In this document: positions 7,805 through 16,076 of the stretch, piece after piece
Layout of the letters: each line of letters opens with the position of its first letter
Numbering within the stretch: the stretch's first letter is position 1
Assembly (NCBI RefSeq): GCF_024298905.1
Contig: NZ_CP101154.1
Span: forward strand, 620,001-684,000
DNA length: 64,000 nucleotides
Reading direction: 5' to 3'
Origin: Natronomonas marina
GTDB taxonomy: Archaea > Halobacteriota > Halobacteria > Halobacteriales > Haloarculaceae
The notes under the pieces: generated by a model
The model's database searches: none
What the model was told of the DNA's origin: nothing
Seen by the model: the letters and a program-made list of their open reading frames with translations, nothing else
Translations under genes and position numbers: made by a program

Positions 7805-8533
7805 CTACCAGTCCCTCGACCCCTCGACGTACCGAGCGACGAGTTCGGCCTCCGCCCGGCGAAGCCGGTAGGAGAGCGTCGACCTGGGGACGTCCAGCCG
7901 GTCGGCGATCTCGTCGAGGGTCGTCCGGCGCGGCGTCTCGTAGTAGCCCGACTCGACGGCGGCCTCGAGTGCGTCCCGCTGTTCGACCGGGAGCGACGTC
8001 GACTCGAGGACGCCGGCCCGCCAGTCGGTGGTCTCTCCGAGGTTCCGATACCGGAACCTGAGCCCGGACCGCAGTCGCGCCCCGAGGGTGTCGTACAGCA
8101 GACCGACCTTCTCGTCGGAGCGCGCCAGGACGCGCCACTCGTGGCGGTCCTCCCTGCGCCGCGTCTCACAGACGGTTCCTGGCGGCAGATACCGCCTGAC
8201 CAGCGTCTGGACGGTGCTCTTCGGCCTGGCCCCCTCGACGTAGGTGTACAGTACCATCGTGCCGTCGGTCGCTTCGAGGACGTCGTGGTGGTGGTCGCCG
8301 CCGCAGTCGGAGGTTTCGATGCTCTCGGTACAGACCGACCCGTCGAACCGACACCGCCGGACCGCCTCGAGGGCGGCCGCCGGCCCGGTGTACCGCTCGA
8401 TACGGAAGAACCGCTCGGCGGTCAGACACCCCTCGAAGGACCGGGCCGCCAGCTCCGGATGCCGCAGGAACACGTCCGCCAGCGGGTCGGCCCCTTCCTC
8501 GTACTCGATGTCGAAGACGAACTCCCGCATCAC
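7805..8533 (-). CDS. Bacterio-opsin-activator type HTH regulator
   Basis: A 242-residue transcription regulator. The C-terminal HTH_10 domain is clear (TLDEIADRLDVPRSTLSYRL followed by RRAEAELVARY), preceded by the usual LPVEQRDALEAAVESGYYETPRRT lead-in. The N-terminal 160 residues are the variable sensing part and contain CGGDHHHD plus scattered Cys, which could bind metal, but no named domain. It lies between aceA and coxA on the same strand, so it may control one of them; that is inference. Two adjacent ATGs compete for the start. Confidence 0.87.
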   Translation of the reverse strand: MMREFVFDIEYEEGADPLADVFLRHPELAARSFEGCLTAERFFRIERYTGPAAALEAVRRCRFDGSVCTESIETSDCGGDHHHDVLEATDGTMVLYTYVEGARPKSTVQTLVRRYLPPGTVCETRRREDRHEWRVLARSDEKVGLLYDTLGARLRSGLRFRYRNLGETTDWRAGVLESTSLPVEQRDALEAAVESGYYETPRRTTLDEIADRLDVPRSTLSYRLRRAEAELVARYVEGSRDW

Positions 8534-8701
8534 TACTCACCCTGGGCGTGTCGCAAGCGACGTCCGTCCCCGCGCGGGGGTGCGTCGGGGCGGACTGTCG
8601 GGGTCGTCGCCAGCACGGCGACAGCTACTCGGCGAAAAACAATAAACCGTCCGCGCCGGACCGGCGCAGGTCCGGTCGACTACTCCGGTTCGGCGGACCG
8701 C

Positions 8702-9781
8702 TCAGTCGTCGTCCTGCTCGGACGTGAGCGGCTCGTTCTCGTCCTCGGTGAAGCCCTCGCTGGCCTCCATCCGGGCCTGGGCCTCGGGGTCGTACTGCGC
8801 CTCGATGTCCTGGAACCGGGAGACGAACGAGAGCTCGTGGTGGCTCTCGGTCTCGTGGCCCAGGTAGCGGTCCTCGAGGTCCCACTGGGCGGCCTCGTCG
8901 TTCTCGGAGATGTTCTTCATGTCCTCGTAGACCGCGTGCGCGCCGGAGTGCAGCGCGTACAGCGTGATGAAGATGTACTGGTAGCCGAGGTCACCCAGCT
9001 CCTGGAACGTGAGCGGGTCCTCCTCCTCGCTCCAGGCGAAGGAGCTGGAGTAGTTGAACGCGAGGTCGATCTCGGGGTGGGTCTCGTGGAGTTCCTCGGC
9101 GTAGGCGACGGCGTCCTCGCGGGACGGGTCGGGCATCTCGGGCCACACCAGGTCGACGCCGCAGTCGGCGTACAGCCGGCCGCGGGCGACGTGCTCTTCC
9201 CAGTCGCCGTTGGCGGAGCCGTAGGCGTCCGTCCGGGCGATGACGATGGTGTCGTCGGACTGCTTGGCGTCGACGGCCGCCGAGAAGCGCGCCTCGGCGT
9301 CCTCGCGGGAGACGATCTTCTTGCCGGCGATGTGCCCGCAGCGCTTCGGCGTCGTCTGGTCCTCGATGTGGACGGCGGCGACGCCGGCCTTCTCGTACTC
9401 GCGGACCGCGCGGCGGACGTTGTGGATGCCGCCGTAGCCGGTGTCACAGTCGGCGACGACCGGCAGGTTCGTCGCCTCGACGATGCGCTTTGCGTTCTCG
9501 ACCATCTCGGTCATCGAGACCATCTCGAGGTCCGGGAAGCCGAACTGGCCCAGGACCGTCGAGTAGCCGGACATGTACGCGGCGTCCAGGCCGGCCATCT
9601 CGGCCAGCCGGGCGTCCAGCGCGTGGTACAGGCCCGGCGCGAAGGTGAAGTCCTGCTCCTCGAACTTCTGGCGCAGTTCGCGCGCGGCGGGGTTGTCGAC
9701 GTCTCGAACGATCGATTCGGTGTTCTGGACTCGGCTTGCGACCTTGTCCTCTCCGTCGTTGTCGTGTGCCATGTGTATCAC
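8702..9781 (-). CDS. aceA: Isocitrate lyase
   Basis: A 359-residue member of the isocitrate lyase/PEP mutase superfamily. It splits isocitrate to succinate and glyoxylate, the first step of the glyoxylate bypass. The active-site loop with catalytic Cys is [19 protein letters not shown] (Mg/substrate binding) and VHIEDQ precede it, and [10 protein letters not shown] and [10 protein letters not shown] follow, as in the family. Length matches the short haloarchaeal form. Malate synthase is 3 kb downstream. Upstream, 9782-10075 has no gene; the AT-rich stretch around 9935-9962 (aaacctttatgatctttaatgttaat) is the likely promoter, giving a leader of roughly 130-150 nt. Confidence 0.92.
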   Translation of the reverse strand: MIHMAHDNDGEDKVASRVQNTESIVRDVDNPAARELRQKFEEQDFTFAPGLYHALDARLAEMAGLDAAYMSGYSTVLGQFGFPDLEMVSMTEMVENAKRIVEATNLPVVADCDTGYGGIHNVRRAVREYEKAGVAAVHIEDQTTPKRCGHIAGKKIVSREDAEARFSAAVDAKQSDDTIVIARTDAYGSANGDWEEHVARGRLYADCGVDLVWPEMPDPSREDAVAYAEELHETHPEIDLAFNYSSSFAWSEEEDPLTFQELGDLGYQYIFITLYALHSGAHAVYEDMKNISENDEAAQWDLEDRYLGHETESHHELSFVSRFQDIEAQYDPEAQARMEASEGFTEDENEPLTSEQDDD

Positions 9782-10075
9782 GTAGTAGGACCGGCGCCGA
9801 GCGGCCGTCCGCCCGGGAGACCGGCAGTCGTTCCTGAGCGAACGCAGTCGGCACCGACGGCGTCAGGTCGGCCAGTTCGGAACCGGGACTGCGGGTCACT
9901 CATCGTGTGCACTCGACCCGAAACGCGACGGCTACAAAACCTTTATGATCTTTAATGTTAATACTCGTTAGACTGTTTTCAGTCCTAAAGGGAGTGGGAA
10001 TCTCTAGCAGTCGTGTTCGGTCGGACGGTGCTCGAGAGTCGCTGGACGGCGGCGGGAAAAGACGGCGGGCGGTCG

Positions 10076-11020
10076 TCAGTCCGCGGCGGCGGGTTCGTCG
10101 TCCAGTGCGACCAGTTCCTCGACGTCCGGAATCGTCGCCTCGCGGTCGGTGATGATGTCGATGCGGCGAGTGAGTTTCTCGCGGGCGTACTCGACCAGCG
10201 GCATCGGCTCGGCGACCTCGCCGGTGGCGCTGACCGTCTCGGCGACCAGCGGCATCAGGTCCTGGAGGGTGTCCCGGACGACCGCCTCGTCGACGCCGTC
10301 CTCGGCGAGGTGGTGCTGGACCTTCTGCATCCCGAAGCCGACGTGTCGTCCCTCGTCGCTCCGGATGTAGGAGATACCCTCGACCAGTCCCTCGACGTGG
10401 GGGAAATCGCCGGTCGGGACCGCGTCGCTGCCGCGCGGCGACAGCGCCGACGTGATGCCGTAGTAGCCGGTCTGTGCCAGCACCGATTCGACGACCAGGT
10501 GGTAGTGCGAGTACGCCTTCACGCGGTTCTCAGGGGTGTCGTCGGTCAGGAGCCGTTCCATCGCGTCCTCGGTGCGGTCGAACAGTTCGACGTAGCCGTC
10601 GGGGAAGAACCGCTGGTCGGTCGGCGCCACCCGCTCGAAGCCCTTCGCGTCCGCCACCGGGTGGACGACCTCCCGCCAGTAGCGGTCGAAGAACTGGGTG
10701 TGCTTGGCCTCCTCGTAGATCTGACTGGAGACGAACATCTGGTCGTCGATGTCGTCGACGGCCAACATCAGCGGCGCGAGGTCCTCGGTGACGGCTTCCT
10801 CGCCGGCACCGAACAGCGCCAGCGTCTGCATCAGGTCCTCGAACTCCGTCTCGCCGAGGGCGTCGGCCGCCGCCAGGCGCTCGCGGTCCTGCTCCAGGAG
10901 CGTCCCGTCGACGTCCTCGTAGGGGTCCCAGTGGTTGTAGACGGCGTGTTTGAAGTAGCCGCCGCCGACCGAGTCGGGGTCGATTCGCAACTCTCGGCTC
11001 GCGTCCCGTATCTGCGTCAT
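10076..11020 (-). CDS. R2-like (R2lox type) ferritin-fold di-iron oxidase
   Basis: A 314-residue helical protein of the ribonucleotide-reductase R2 superfamily. All six metal ligands can be placed: Glu in LFGAGEEAVTEDL, Glu and His in YEEAKHTQFF, Glu in SHYHLVVESVLAQTG, Glu and His in SDEGRHVGFG. Length and the absence of a nearby R1 gene fit the R2-like ligand-binding oxidases, whose substrate is unknown, better than a true RNR small subunit. I use the ATG at 11020; the in-frame TTG 27 bp upstream is less likely. It is divergent from an HTH gene, and a palindromic gtttaaac at 11077-11084 could serve as TATA region for both. Confidence 0.82.
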   Translation of the reverse strand: MTQIRDASRELRIDPDSVGGGYFKHAVYNHWDPYEDVDGTLLEQDRERLAAADALGETEFEDLMQTLALFGAGEEAVTEDLAPLMLAVDDIDDQMFVSSQIYEEAKHTQFFDRYWREVVHPVADAKGFERVAPTDQRFFPDGYVELFDRTEDAMERLLTDDTPENRVKAYSHYHLVVESVLAQTGYYGITSALSPRGSDAVPTGDFPHVEGLVEGISYIRSDEGRHVGFGMQKVQHHLAEDGVDEAVVRDTLQDLMPLVAETVSATGEVAEPMPLVEYAREKLTRRIDIITDREATIPDVEELVALDDEPAAAD

Positions 11021-11138
11021 GGGCGATACTGTGGGCGAGCGGCCCAATCGTCGTATCGCCCGCGATTCGAGGGGTGTTTAAACGAGGTGGGCGGCCGGCA
11101 GCGAAACGCGTATGCTCCTCGGTGTCACATTCGCGGGT

Positions 11139-11786
11139 ATGCGCTACGCGACCGTCGTCATCTCCCCGAACGGTGGCGGCCTCCAGCCCACCGACGAGTC
11201 GCTCACCGCCGACCCGACGGTCACGCGCGACGCCATCCACCAGATCAACCTCCTGTCGGACGACACCTGCGTGACCCTCTACAGCGTCCGCGGGAACCTC
11301 GACCGGGCCGCCGCCATCCTCGACGACCAGTCGGACGTCATCGCTCACGACGTCTCCGGCGACCGCGAGGGACTGGCCTACATCCACTTCCGGCCGACCG
11401 AGACGGTCGCTCGCCTGCTGTCCATCGTCGGCGACAACGAGATCGTCCTCAAGACGCCCATCGACTGCCTCGACGACGGCGGTGTCCGCGTCACACTGGT
11501 CGGCGACGACGAGACCATCCAGCGGGTCGTTGACTCTATCCCGGACTCGTTGCGTCTCTCGCTGGAGGGCATCGGCGACTACCACCCCGACTCCGAACAG
11601 CTCTTTTCGGTCCTCACCGAGCGCCAGCAGGAGATCCTGGAGGCCGCCGTCGAGCTGGGCTACTACGAGGAGCCACGGCAGGCCACCCACGAGGAGATAG
11701 CCCGGACCGTCGACGTCTCCGCTGGCACCGTCGGCGAGCACCTCCGGAAGGTCGAGGGGAAGGTGCTGGCCTCGCTCGTCCAGTGA
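11139..11786 (+). CDS. Bacterio-opsin-activator type HTH regulator
   Basis: A 215-residue haloarchaeal regulator from MRYATVVISPNGGG. The C-terminal HTH_10 domain is complete (THEEIARTVDVSAGTVGEHL), preceded by LTERQQEILEAAVELGYYEEPRQ. The N-terminal domain (about 150 residues) matches the general layout of this regulator group, which often controls the divergent neighbour. Here that neighbour is the R2lox-like gene, a reasonable guess for its target. An ATG at 11112, about 30 bp after gtttaaac, would add nine residues and suit a leaderless transcript; I prefer 11139 because homologous starts usually read MRYATVV. Confidence 0.87.
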   Translation: MRYATVVISPNGGGLQPTDESLTADPTVTRDAIHQINLLSDDTCVTLYSVRGNLDRAAAILDDQSDVIAHDVSGDREGLAYIHFRPTETVARLLSIVGDNEIVLKTPIDCLDDGGVRVTLVGDDETIQRVVDSIPDSLRLSLEGIGDYHPDSEQLFSVLTERQQEILEAAVELGYYEEPRQATHEEIARTVDVSAGTVGEHLRKVEGKVLASLVQ

Positions 11787-11850
11787 CGGGTGCGTGTCAC
11801 TCCGGCGACGAATCGGCGCCGTTTTGAGTCGGGAGCGTCGAACCGCGAGC

Positions 11851-12225
11851 ATGTCGATTGCGGGCTTCGAGTTGCGCCCCGTCGAGTGGACGCCGGCGAA
11901 GGGGCTGCTGGTCACCTCGGCGCTCGTCACCGCGGCCATCCACCTCGCGCTGGCGACGACGACCGGCCGGAACGTCTTCGCCGTCCTCGGACTCGGTCTC
12001 CTCGTCGGGTTCGTCGTCTTCTTTACCGATCTCTGGCAGCCGGTCCTCTACCTGGTCGGCGCCGTCTACGCCGGCGTCACGACCGTCGTCTGGGTGCTGG
12101 CCGGCATGCCGAATCCGCTGCTCGGCGCCGTCGACAAGGCCGTCCAGTTCGTCCTCGTGGTGCTTTTCGTCTACCTGCTCGTCGAGGAGTTGCGGGAGCC
12201 GGCGTCCGACTCCAGCGGCGAGTAG
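11851..12225 (+). CDS. Four-helix membrane protein of unknown function
   Basis: A 124-residue integral membrane protein starting MSIAGFELRPVEWTPAKG. Four hydrophobic helices are evident (GLLVTSALVTAAIHLAL, VFAVLGLGLLVGFVVFF, PVLYLVGAVYAGVTTVVWVL, AVQFVLVVLFVYLLV), with a short acidic C-terminus. It looks like one of the common small haloarchaeal membrane proteins with no assigned role. It follows the HTH gene by 65 bp on the same strand and could be cotranscribed. The ATG at 11851 is chosen because the longer frame begins with a basic stretch unlike haloarchaeal protein. Confidence 0.75.
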   Translation: MSIAGFELRPVEWTPAKGLLVTSALVTAAIHLALATTTGRNVFAVLGLGLLVGFVVFFTDLWQPVLYLVGAVYAGVTTVVWVLAGMPNPLLGAVDKAVQFVLVVLFVYLLVEELREPASDSSGE

Positions 12226-12235
12226 CGGGTCCGAC

Positions 12236-12478
12236 TCAGCCGCTCAACACCCACGCCGTCTCGCACTCCCGACAGACGGCCTTGGCCCACGAGAGACCGG
12301 AGCGCCGCACGAGCGTCCCCTCGCCGCACTCCGGACACGCCGGATCTTCGAGGGCGTCGACGTCCACCTCCGCCAGGAGCAGCGCGTGCTGTCTCCGGTA
12401 GCGGTCCAGGCTCTCCTCGACCGCCTCGAGTCGCCCTTCGAGCCGCTCGACGCGCCGTTCGAGGCTGTCGTCGGCCAT
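12236..12478 (-). CDS. Small coiled-coil plus zinc-ribbon protein
   Basis: An 80-residue protein. Residues 4-40 are a charged coiled coil (LERRVERLEGRLEAVEESLD). Residues 46-80 form a one-finger zinc ribbon with CPECGEGTLV and CRECETAW. Such proteins in haloarchaea are unassigned and may bind nucleic acid or a partner through the coil. It is convergent with the membrane protein gene, 10 bp apart. An upstream in-frame Met would add eight residues of no clear character. Confidence 0.75.
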   Translation of the reverse strand: MADDSLERRVERLEGRLEAVEESLDRYRRQHALLLAEVDVDALEDPACPECGEGTLVRRSGLSWAKAVCRECETAWVLSG

Positions 12479-12612
12479 GACGGTGGGTACGGCCGGCGAC
12501 ACAAACCCGTTGCGCCGTCGGCGGGCCGTTCCGGGAGCCGCTGGCCGTCCCCTATAAACTCCCAGCGTACTGGGGGTGCTAACTGTTCACACTCCGCGGT
12601 GTAGACACCCGT

Positions 12613-12822
12613 ATGCGTTCGAACGAGAAGGGGCGCAGATCGCCCTGCCAGCAGGTGATCGCGTGGCGTATCGACCAGCCGGACTGTGACGAGGCGGAGG
12701 CGCGCAAACTCCGTACGATACGGGAAAACGGCGTCACCGAGGCCGAGGAGGCGGAACTCCTGGCCAGCGCGTGCAAGACGAGCGGGATGCGGGCGGAATG
12801 CGAGCACGCCGACGAGTGTTGA
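12613..12822 (+). CDS. Small cysteine-containing hypothetical protein
   Basis: A 69-residue charged protein with four Cys (SPCQQ, PDCDE, SACKT and a C-terminal EC). Third codon positions are mostly G/C, as in real genes of this genome, and a TATA-like cctataaac lies about 60 bp before the ATG, with the start itself shortly after a plausible transcript start. No family is recognised. The gap to the next gene (12823-13056) shows no further gene. Confidence 0.5.
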   Translation: MRSNEKGRRSPCQQVIAWRIDQPDCDEAEARKLRTIRENGVTEAEEAELLASACKTSGMRAECEHADEC

Positions 12823-13056
12823 GGGCGGTCCATCGCCGTTCCGAGCCGGACTCCTCGTCCTTCCGTCGGCCGTGACCCCGCCGGTCGTCGGCGAACTGCT
12901 GTACGTTCCCACGACCCGGTCGGTCGCGGCCGACGACGGCTCCCTGGGGGTCGCAGGCCGCCTCCCGTGATCGGCGGTTTCGCTGAACGCTCCCGGCTAC
13001 CGACGTTCGAAGGGAGTGTCACCGGCGGCGCCGCGGCCCGTGGTGGACAGGTCCGG

Positions 13057-13644
13057 CTACCGGTCGGCCAGTTCCGGGTACGATAGCCGGAATTCCCCGT
13101 CGAGCGTGTACCCACCGTCGAGGAGACCGCCACCGGAGAGGTCGATAGTCGCGTGAATCTTCAGGTCCGTGGCCGTGTCCGTCCCCGGGACGACGACGAG
13201 GTCGAGCGTGCTGATCGTCTCGTCGGCGAGGTCGTCCAGGTCGGTGATCTCGACGACCGTCCCGACTTTCCGGTCGGGCGTGTAGAGGGACAGCGACGGG
13301 GGCGGGGAACTGTCCCCCTCGACCGGGGAGACGACGGCGACCTTCGCGGGTGATTCCGTCGCCGTCTCCGGCATCCAGAGCCGCAACTCGACGGAATCCA
13401 CGGTCGTCCCGTCCCGGTGCCATATCTCGGTCGAGAGGTCGACTCGGTCGGCGACCACGCTCCCGTCGACGCCGAAATGCCCCACCTCCTCCCCGTCCGA
13501 GGTGAATGCGATGGCCTTCCGCCCCGGCGCGTCCTCGTTTACCGTCGGATCGGAGAGCGTCTCGCTCTCCGACACGGCGCTACAGCCCGCCGTTGCCGTG
13601 ACGCCGGCGGCGCACGCTGCCGCGAGATACGTCCTTCGGTCCAT
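13057..13644 (-). CDS. Tat-exported lipoprotein of unknown function
   Basis: A 195-residue protein starting MDRRTYLAAACAAGVTATAGCSA. The twin arginines, hydrophobic core and lipobox (TAGC) mark a haloarchaeal Tat lipoprotein anchored on the outer face of the membrane. The mature part is beta-rich and acidic (EEVGHFGVDGSVVADRVDL, TVDSVELRLWMP), with no named domain. The start at 13644 places the RR three residues from the N-terminus, as usual; an upstream in-frame start would add seven residues. Confidence 0.8.
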   Translation of the reverse strand: MDRRTYLAAACAAGVTATAGCSAVSESETLSDPTVNEDAPGRKAIAFTSDGEEVGHFGVDGSVVADRVDLSTEIWHRDGTTVDSVELRLWMPETATESPAKVAVVSPVEGDSSPPPSLSLYTPDRKVGTVVEITDLDDLADETISTLDLVVVPGTDTATDLKIHATIDLSGGGLLDGGYTLDGEFRLSYPELADR

Positions 13645-14003
13645 ATCGGGACCCACTCTACCCACCTACAAAGGCGTGGCCGAGGCTCAAATAGACGCTT
13701 GTGTGTCACCCGGTCTCGGGGCCTGACCTGGCGCTTCACTGACGGAGTGGAGCAGGGGCTCCTATCAACGGTCAGCCGGTGGTACCAAACGCCGTGCGGT
13801 GGTCTCGAATAGCCGCGAACGAATCGTCCCGGGCCTTTTGAGTGGCGAAATACGCGCACGAAGATAGTGAAAAGAGCCTAGGCCGAGCTAACAAGCAGTA
13901 TTTTATATATGAAGAGGATTCACCCAAAGTTAATATTCCAAAATATCGGCGTATGAAGCGCTAATACTCCACTTCCGATCTTGTACAGACTATCGTATCC
14001 GGA
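13645..14003. other. Intergenic stretch without a gene
   Basis: No convincing gene. The left part is the promoter side of the lipoprotein gene. Around 13895-13965 it becomes markedly A+T-rich (tattttatatatgaagagg, gttaatattccaaaatatc), marking the switch from core DNA to the lower-G+C island on the right. The AT-rich run could be a promoter or simply the edge of acquired DNA. Confidence 0.5.
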
Positions 14004-14975
14004 CTACCCCTGCATCTGTGTTCCCGTACTGAAACTGGTGAGGTCGTCGATGCGTTCCTCGAGGGCTTCGATCTCCTGGCGGAGTTCGTCGGATTCCGCC
14101 TCGCTACTGGCCGCAAGCCGGTCTTTCAACCCCTGGAGTCGTGACTCTTTGACCTCCTCGTCGACTTCCGCCTTCCGGACGTATTCGCTCTCATCTACCT
14201 CGTACACGTCGGTTTCCGAGAGTTCCGTCACTTCCAGTGCCTCGTTCACCTTCTTCGAATCGACGCTCGTGACGCGCTCACGGTCGATCCCTGCGTCTTC
14301 CAGCGTGGCCAGTACCTCTTCCTCGTCTCTCAGCGATCGATTGCGGCGCGACGTTCGCTGGACCGATCCGTACTGTCCGTGCACTGGTTGGTCGTGGTGG
14401 AGTTTATCGAGTAACACGTCGGCGATGTCCTGCCGGAAGTCGTTCGCGTTCCGTTGGACGTCCGAACAGAGCGTGTAGAGGTTCACCAGCGCATCCGTCT
14501 CCAACGCTGTGAGATCGGAGACGTCCTGACGTTCCAGCGCATCGATGAGGAGGAGCGCATCGGAGTACACGTCGAGCCCATCAGGTTCGACACGGTCGCT
14601 CTCGGCAGCCGCCGGTTCGTCACTCAGGAGTTGCGTATCGGTCGCCTCCTCTTTTTCGATGATAATGTCCTGCTCTTCGTCCACCTCGAATCGTGGATGC
14701 AGGCTCAGTACCGCCGGATACGGGTCGGCATCGGGTGGGAGCCGGTCGAGTTCGAATGTACCGTTCGAGTCCTGGATTCGGCGGTAGAGGGTCTCGAACT
14801 GATCGCGCTGAAGCGGGCGACGCTCTCCAGTATTACCGAACGTCACGACGACGCGGTGTTCCTGTACGTCCGTGACGCGGAACGTATCGTGAGAAAGCGG
14901 TGTGACAAGTTCGGCATCGTCGGGCACCTCGTCAAGTTCCTCAAGCAGCGTGTTCCAGCTGACGCTGAACGGCAT
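14004..14975 (-). CDS. Coiled-coil protein of unknown function (repair-island neighbour)
   Basis: A 323-residue, very acidic soluble protein. Residues 1-75 look like a small beta/alpha domain (LVTPLSHDTFRVTDVQEHRV). Residues 110-215 are mostly helical, and residues 245-315 form a coiled coil (LQGLKDRLAASSEAESDELR). No family is recognised. It is 48 bp downstream of the HhH gene on the same strand, so the two are likely one transcript, divergent from the helicase gene. Its role is unknown; by position it belongs to the nucleic-acid-processing island. Confidence 0.7.
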   Translation of the reverse strand: MPFSVSWNTLLEELDEVPDDAELVTPLSHDTFRVTDVQEHRVVVTFGNTGERRPLQRDQFETLYRRIQDSNGTFELDRLPPDADPYPAVLSLHPRFEVDEEQDIIIEKEEATDTQLLSDEPAAAESDRVEPDGLDVYSDALLLIDALERQDVSDLTALETDALVNLYTLCSDVQRNANDFRQDIADVLLDKLHHDQPVHGQYGSVQRTSRRNRSLRDEEEVLATLEDAGIDRERVTSVDSKKVNEALEVTELSETDVYEVDESEYVRKAEVDEEVKESRLQGLKDRLAASSEAESDELRQEIEALEERIDDLTSFSTGTQMQG

Positions 14976-15023
14976 GAAAACGGGTACGACTGCTTGATTG
15001 AAAACGTTCAGGACCGTCGGCGT

Positions 15024-15716
15024 TCAGTTCTCGAAGAGGTCACTGAACGGACGCAGGTCGCTGGTATCGACGACGAGCGGATCGTCGGCACAGTCGGCCG
15101 CTCGGTCGCCGTGAGCATCCGGGACTGTCCCGTCGAACTGCTCGGCAGCTTCCACTACCTCTGACGCCAAGTCGTCAGTGACGTACGGAATGTCGGTCAG
15201 TTCGGCTTCGGTCGCCGAAGCGACTGCATCCAACGACTCGTATTCCCCGTACAGATTGCCAATCTCTTGCTGCCCGAGACCGTGGATATCCGAGAGCGCC
15301 ACCCAGGAGCGGCGTCGATGGTCCATCTCACGTTCGACCCGTGGCATGGCCCGTTCCAGCCAGTCACGAGCGTCTGGAGCCGTCTCGATCAGTCCTTCGT
15401 CGAACGCTGCTCTGACTCCGAACGCATCCTGTTCGGCTGCGTACTCGATCACCAGTTGGCGTTCGCTGTCCATCGGCCGGTCGATACCGGGGTCGTAGCC
15501 GGCGAGATACGTGAAGATGACTGCGTTCGAGGTTGGTGTCGAGTCAGGCTTCGATCCCGTGAGTGCCTCGAACAGCGCACTCTCCAGCGGGTCGTCCGAT
15601 TGGAATGGCCCCGATAGCGGTTCGAGAAGGCCACGAACCCATCCCGAGGGAAGTTCCAGGGCGAGAAACGGGTCAAGTTCGTCCGCGTACGAAATCGGAG
15701 CAGCCATTACGCTCAC
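15024..15716 (-). CDS. Helix-hairpin-helix protein of unknown function
   Basis: A 230-residue protein. Residues about 140-195 look like tandem HhH motifs as in DNA-repair nucleases and RuvA-like proteins: LSDIHGLGQQEIGNLYGEY, then SLDAVASATEAELTDIPYVTD. The N-terminal 135 residues contain no recognised catalytic site. DNA binding is likely; a nuclease role cannot be claimed. It is head-to-head with the interrupted helicase gene (100 bp between starts) and cotranscribed with the coiled-coil gene downstream. Confidence 0.7.
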   Translation of the reverse strand: MSVMAAPISYADELDPFLALELPSGWVRGLLEPLSGPFQSDDPLESALFEALTGSKPDSTPTSNAVIFTYLAGYDPGIDRPMDSERQLVIEYAAEQDAFGVRAAFDEGLIETAPDARDWLERAMPRVEREMDHRRRSWVALSDIHGLGQQEIGNLYGEYESLDAVASATEAELTDIPYVTDDLASEVVEAAEQFDGTVPDAHGDRAADCADDPLVVDTSDLRPFSDLFEN

Positions 15717-16076
15717 CGGATTGTTGTCCGAGCACCTAAATAAGAACCTCGTTCACCGAGGGCGGTGGATCGAGGACCGTATCTCTATATGCGGGCACGC
15801 AGTATCCACGGGGTAGTGAACGACTTCGTCGAGTGGGTACAGCATCGTGACTACTACCGCGATCAGATCCGGTTCCAGCGGGATATACCCGCCCGAAGTC
15901 CCGTCACTCGGTCCTGTGAGATGGAACCCCAGATCACGGATTATAGATTGAACAAGCGCAATACCACGGCCTTCAGGCCGTGGATACGCGCCGTCAGTCT
16001 GAGTAACTAGCAACGGCATAGCCATCCTTGGATATTCCAAGTATTTAATCCGAGCCATTTCATAAGAATAAACGAG

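Noticed and set aside
7718-9955. 745-codon plus-strand open frame over the HTH and aceA genes
   Set aside because: Antisense to isocitrate lyase and the HTH regulator; low-complexity valine/leucine/arginine composition typical of shadow frames.
10013-11533. 506-codon plus-strand frame over the R2lox-like gene
   Set aside because: Shadow of the di-iron protein; runs into the start of the HTH gene in the wrong frame.
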